Shown here: piece after piece, positions 60,836-64,000 of the stretch
How positions within the stretch are numbered: position 1 is the stretch's first letter
Layout: every line of letters begins with the position of its first letter
Assembly: GCA_965263305.1 (NCBI GenBank)
Contig: OZ253666.1
Location: 2,914,001 to 2,978,000, forward strand
Direction: 5' to 3'
DNA length: 64,000 nt
Source: MED-G105 sp965263305
GTDB taxonomy: Bacteria > Pseudomonadota > Alphaproteobacteria > Caulobacterales > Parvularculaceae
Notes under the pieces: model-generated
What the model was told of the DNA's origin: nothing
Databases searched by the model: none
The model's input: only the letters and a program-made list of their open reading frames with translations
Translations under genes and position numbers: made by a program

Positions 60836-61600
60836 TTATGACCCAACGGGTTCGCTCGATTTACCCCCGCTAAATCGCTTGAGCACAATGGGCAGGATCG
60901 CCAGGATAATCAGCCCAATAATCGGCAGTAGGGTTGTCGGCTGTGTCAGCACCCCTCTTAGGTTCAATTCTTCCCCGCTGTCGAAGGCGGCGCCCGCCGC
61001 ATTGCCGATGCTCGCATAGACAAATGAGCCGGGGATGATGCCAAAGAACGTCCCAATAACGAAATTCCGGAAGGAAACACCCAATAGTCCGGCGCCGATA
61101 TTAACAGCCCAGAACGGAAAAACTGGTGCTAAGCGTAGGAGGAACATGTAGCTCAACTCGTCTTCGCGAAAGCCTTTCTCCATTTTGGCGGCGAACCCGC
61201 CGGCGCGATCGCGCAACATATCGCCCAACGCAGTTTTAGCGGCGAAAAAGACGATTGATGCACCAAGGGTGGCCGCAACAACAATCGCGGGCACACCAGG
61301 CCAAAGACCAAACAAAAAACCGCCAAAAATCGTTAAGATCGACGCGCCGGGGAAGGAGATCGCGACGGCCGCAGCATAGGCTGCGATGAAAATACCAAGG
61401 GCCAGGTAGGGTGAGCCGTCCACCCATGCATTTAATGCTTCGCGATTATCCCTGAGAAAATCGATATTGAAATAGCGTTGCAGGCCTAGGCCGAAAAACG
61501 CGGCAAGGCCGGCGAGGATGAGTAAGATCGGCAAAAAACGACCGAGACCGCCTTTTTTCTTTTCTATCGGTGTTTCATTTACTGGCTGTTCAGAAGACAT
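60836..61600 (-). CDS. TVP38/TMEM64 (VTT/DedA superfamily) membrane protein
   Basis: 254 aa from ATG 61600, preceded by AGGGG at seven bases; an ATG nine codons upstream has no SD. Several membrane segments with the VTT-domain pattern (AAAVAISFPGASILTIFGGF; GLWPGVPAIVVAATLGASIV; RLAPVFPFWAVNIGAGLLGV). Usually found with, or fused to, the oxidoreductase encoded next to it. Function probably in lipid or membrane homeostasis. Confidence 0.88.
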   Translation of the reverse strand: MSSEQPVNETPIEKKKGGLGRFLPILLILAGLAAFFGLGLQRYFNIDFLRDNREALNAWVDGSPYLALGIFIAAYAAAVAISFPGASILTIFGGFLFGLWPGVPAIVVAATLGASIVFFAAKTALGDMLRDRAGGFAAKMEKGFREDELSYMFLLRLAPVFPFWAVNIGAGLLGVSFRNFVIGTFFGIIPGSFVYASIGNAAGAAFDSGEELNLRGVLTQPTTLLPIIGLIILAILPIVLKRFSGGKSSEPVGS

Positions 61601-61916
61601 GGAATTGCCCCTAGTGTTTTGTTTCATTTAGGAAAATCGATTTTTTAGCGTCGTTACATCCTGTTGAAACGACGTGCGCCCGAGTTCCGATGTCGGAGGT
61701 AACATGAACCTGGGGTTTTTCTCTAAAAGAATACCGCTCATTATCTCACAATGCTGCGACCCCTATAGAACGTCGAATGGCGTTGAACATCGCCTTGACG
61801 GTTCGGGATGGTTTCGTTACATCCGCGCGCTCTTGATTTATTTTTGCGTGGCGCGGTCCCTAGGGCAAAAGTCCAGAGGTCAAAGCAAGCAAACTAGAAG
61901 ATTTAGGTGAACCCCG
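61601..61916. other. Divergent intergenic region upstream of rpmH (316 bp)
   Basis: Holds the leaders of the TVP38 gene and of rpmH. Possible plus-strand promoter parts are weak (TTGACG near 61796). No DnaA box cluster or ORF is convincing. Confidence 0.4.
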
Positions 61917-62051
61917 ATGAAACGGACATATCAGCCAAGCAAACTCGTGCGCAAGCGGCGCCACGGCTTTCGGGCGCGCAAATCCACTAAGGGTGGACAG
62001 AAGGTTCTCGCGAATAGACGGTCAAAAGGGCGTAAACGCCTATCTGCCTAG
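61917..62051 (+). CDS. rpmH: 50S ribosomal protein L34
   Basis: 44 aa: MKRTYQPSKLVRKRRHGFRA, then RKSTKGGQKVLANRRSKGRK; full-length and unmistakable. AGGTG-type SD upstream. Followed by rnpA, the universal order. Confidence 0.98.
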   Translation: MKRTYQPSKLVRKRRHGFRARKSTKGGQKVLANRRSKGRKRLSA

Positions 62052-62098
62052 TGGCCCTGCAACGCGGGCGGACCTGAAGTATCGAGGGGGCCCGCGAG

Positions 62099-62440
62099 AT
62101 GGGACAACTGTTGATCATCAAGCGCCGTGCTGACTTTCTGGCGGCGCGGCGAGGCCGGACGTCGCGGACGTCCGGTTTTTTGTTGGTCAGGCATGAGCGC
62201 GGTGATGATGGACCCGCACGGGTTGGTTTTACTGTCACCAAAAAAATGGGTGGCGCGGTCACGCGAAACCGTATGAAACGACGCCTAAGAGAGGCGATAC
62301 GCGCGCATTTCGAGGAGCGGGCTATCCCTGGATCGGATTATATCGTGATCGCCCATCGCGGAGCGCTGTCGCTCCCCTTCAAGAGGTTGCTTGACGATAT
62401 GGCGCAAGCCCTTTTAACCCTGTCGAAAACGCCCAGATAA
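62099..62440 (+). CDS. rnpA: Ribonuclease P protein component
   Basis: 113 aa. RNase P signature RVGFTVTKKMGGAVTRNRMK followed by RRLREAIR; helps the RNA subunit process tRNA 5' ends. GAGGGG SD eight bases before ATG 62099. Lies 47 bp after rpmH. Confidence 0.96.
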   Translation: MGQLLIIKRRADFLAARRGRTSRTSGFLLVRHERGDDGPARVGFTVTKKMGGAVTRNRMKRRLREAIRAHFEERAIPGSDYIVIAHRGALSLPFKRLLDDMAQALLTLSKTPR

Positions 62441-62459
62441 CCTTTTCAGGATCCCGTTA

Positions 62460-62576
62460 ATGAAAGCCCCATTCAGTTGCGACGAACAACGGTCTGGCGC
62501 GTTTAAGTCTGACGGGGGCGGTCGCGTTAATACCGCGCCAAGCCCCAAACGTCGTCGTGTTGAAATGGGCGCGTAA
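62460..62576 (+). CDS. Possible small ORF between rnpA and yidC
   Basis: 38 codons (MKAPFSCDEQRSGAFKSDGG, then RVNTAPSPKRRRVEMGA) with AGGA eight bases upstream. yidD would be expected here in many bacteria, but this does not match it. May be a spurious frame. Confidence 0.3.
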   Translation: MKAPFSCDEQRSGAFKSDGGGRVNTAPSPKRRRVEMGA

Positions 62577-62603
62577 ACGACAAAGCCCGGTAGAGAGACA
62601 TTC

Positions 62604-64000
62604 ATGGACCGTAATTTTATACTCGCTATCGCGCTATCGATGGCCGTTATGATCGGTTGGGACATTGCGGTATTGGCGCCGCAGCGCGAAGCCCAACGCG
62701 CGGCCCAAGAGGCAGCTCAACAGGCGGCTGAAGAAGCAGCCAAGCAGGCGGCGGCCGAGACAGGCGCCCAGACGCCAGGCGATGCGTCGCGTCCCCAAGA
62801 TTTCACGCCATCAGTCGCGGGAGACACCGGTGCGGTGGGCGATTTTACCCCGACCCTTAACATTTCTGGAGACGCTGGGGAGGACATTGACGCCGCGCTT
62901 GCTTCCGCGCCCGGTCGGATTGAGATCGAAACGCCTGCGATCATCGGCTCACTGAATCTCGCGGGCGCTCGGATTGACGATATCCGGCTGAAAGATTACC
63001 GCGAAGAATTGGCTGATGACAGCCCTCTTATCCGTCTCTTAAGCCCAGAACAAACCGCCCACGGCCATTTCGTCGAACAGGGATGGATTATAAGCGGTGA
63101 CGGGCAGGGCGCGGGCTCAACTCTTGGCAAAGTTTGGACGGCGCCGTCGGGCGCCCGCTTAACGCCGCAAACGCCGCTGACCTTAACACGAAACGCTGGC
63201 GGTGTCGTCTTTGAGCGGACGATATCTGTCGATGATAAGTTCATGTTTACCGTTGAAGACGCCGTGCGCAATGACAGTGGTGAGACCCGTCAGCTCAATC
63301 CGTTTGGCCTCGTCATTCAACGCGGGATCCCTGAAGACTTCACGAATTTCATGATCCTTCACGAAGGGCCGATTGCGGTTGTTGATAAATCGCTTTTCGA
63401 GAGAAAGTATCCGAAAGCAAAGAAAGCGGTGGTTGAAAAGGAAGGTCAGCGTGGTTGGGTCGGCGTCACCAATAAGTATTGGCTCGCCGCCGCCGTGCCG
63501 CCGCAAGGCGAGGGGTTCGACGCGGATCTGCGTAATGTTGGCTCCGTTGAAAACCCAATTTTCCGAGCAACCTACTCCATGCCTGCGCGCGCCTTGGCGC
63601 CAGGGGAGACCCTTGACTTTAAATCCCATCTCTACGCCGGGGTTAAAGACGTCGATATTCTTCAGTCCTATGAAAAATCTGTCGAGAAGGGCGGGCTTGG
63701 CGTCTGGGATTTCGATAAAGCGGTGGACTGGGGCAATTTCTTTTTCCTCACGCGGCCGATCTTTTATTTATTGAATTTCTTCGGCGATCTTACGGGAAAT
63801 TTTGGGCTCGCTATTCTCTTGATGACGCTGGTTATCAAAGCATTTTTGTTCCCACTGGCGAACAAGGGTTATGAGTCCATGTCAAAAATGAAGAAGCTAC
63901 AGCCGGAAATTGAAAAACTCCGTGCGCGGTATGATGATGACAAGATGAAGCTCCAGCAAGAGATGATGGCGCTTTATAAAAAGGAAAAACTGAACCCCCT
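62604..64000 (+). CDS. yidC: Membrane protein insertase YidC (5' part; runs off the window)
   Basis: At least 465 codons seen. N-terminal membrane anchor (MDRNFILAIALSMAVMIGWD), an Ala/Gln-rich linker (about 30-55), the large periplasmic beta-sandwich domain, then the start of the insertase core (RPIFYLLNFFGDLTGNFGLA; LMTLVIKAFLFPLANKGYES; MKKLQPEIEKLRARY). Inserts and folds inner-membrane proteins with or without SecYEG. GAGAG lies upstream of ATG 62604. Confidence 0.96.
   Translation, partial: MDRNFILAIALSMAVMIGWDIAVLAPQREAQRAAQEAAQQAAEEAAKQAAAETGAQTPGDASRPQDFTPSVAGDTGAVGDFTPTLNISGDAGEDIDAALASAPGRIEIETPAIIGSLNLAGARIDDIRLKDYREELADDSPLIRLLSPEQTAHGHFVEQGWIISGDGQGAGSTLGKVWTAPSGARLTPQTPLTLTRNAGGVVFERTISVDDKFMFTVEDAVRNDSGETRQLNPFGLVIQRGIPEDFTNFMILHEGPIAVVDKSLFERKYPKAKKAVVEKEGQRGWVGVTNKYWLAAAVPPQGEGFDADLRNVGSVENPIFRATYSMPARALAPGETLDFKSHLYAGVKDVDILQSYEKSVEKGGLGVWDFDKAVDWGNFFFLTRPIFYLLNFFGDLTGNFGLAILLMTLVIKAFLFPLANKGYESMSKMKKLQPEIEKLRARYDDDKMKLQQEMMALYKKEKLNP

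Noticed and set aside
61674..61910. 78-codon frame upstream of rpmH
   Set aside because: Unconvincing composition, located in the divergent promoter region, no SD.

Overview
The window is a stretch of alphaproteobacterial chromosome with a mobilizable genomic island inserted at a tRNA gene. The alphaproteobacterial assignment rests on a lipoprotein resembling the Caulobacter CC0125/CC1285 family, a subtilase carrying YGNLDAF-type repeats, IS66 and relaxase families typical of this class, and an rpmH-rnpA-yidC block at the right end. No marker fixes the genus. A marine Caulobacterales/Parvularculales-like organism is a guess.

Layout, 1-19359: a partial TPR protein and a secreted S8 protease are followed by a Wzx/Wzy-type exopolysaccharide locus. 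One arm (4617-8541, minus) holds Wzy, a Wzz/GumC-like copolymerase and a Wza-like exporter. A consensus sigma-54 promoter (8576-8591) lies in front of it, and directly upstream are a sigma-54-type response regulator and a hybrid histidine kinase with its own HPt domain. A small protein, a stand-alone receiver and a WecG/sugar-transferase fusion follow. The other arm (15087-19359, plus) holds Wzx, two GT2 and one GT4 glycosyltransferases. The natural reading is kinase/HPt -> enhancer-binding regulator -> sigma-54 -> polysaccharide export.

19645-27419: a one-ended, inactivated IS66 element, then small envelope genes (three lipoproteins or secreted proteins, a V8-like secreted serine protease and a small membrane protein).

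27420-56373: an integrative mobilizable element of about 29 kb. It has a large serine recombinase, a MobC-like protein, a relaxase and a VirD4-like coupling protein, but no VirB-type mating-pore genes. Its cargo is a DISARM defence operon (5-cytosine methylase, drmD, drmMI, drmA, drmB, drmC) headed by an orphan Phd/YefM-type antitoxin gene with a near-perfect palindrome at its promoter. A DUF3644 protein and an ArdC-type antirestriction protein lie next to it. The element sits against the 3' end of tRNA-Arg(ACG), and a 9-bp repeat GGTGCGCCA marks both ends. In the integrated form the recombinase reads into the antisense of the tRNA. If the two ends are joined, the recombinase frame stays open for 38 further residues after the core and its stop overlaps the mobC start codon (ATGA). 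Excision would therefore restore a native integrase tail and create an int-mobC-relaxase operon.

56545-64000: ordinary chromosome: P1-family peptidase, HAMP histidine kinase, pyridine-nucleotide-disulfide oxidoreductase with its usual TVP38/TMEM64 partner, then rpmH, rnpA and the start of yidC.
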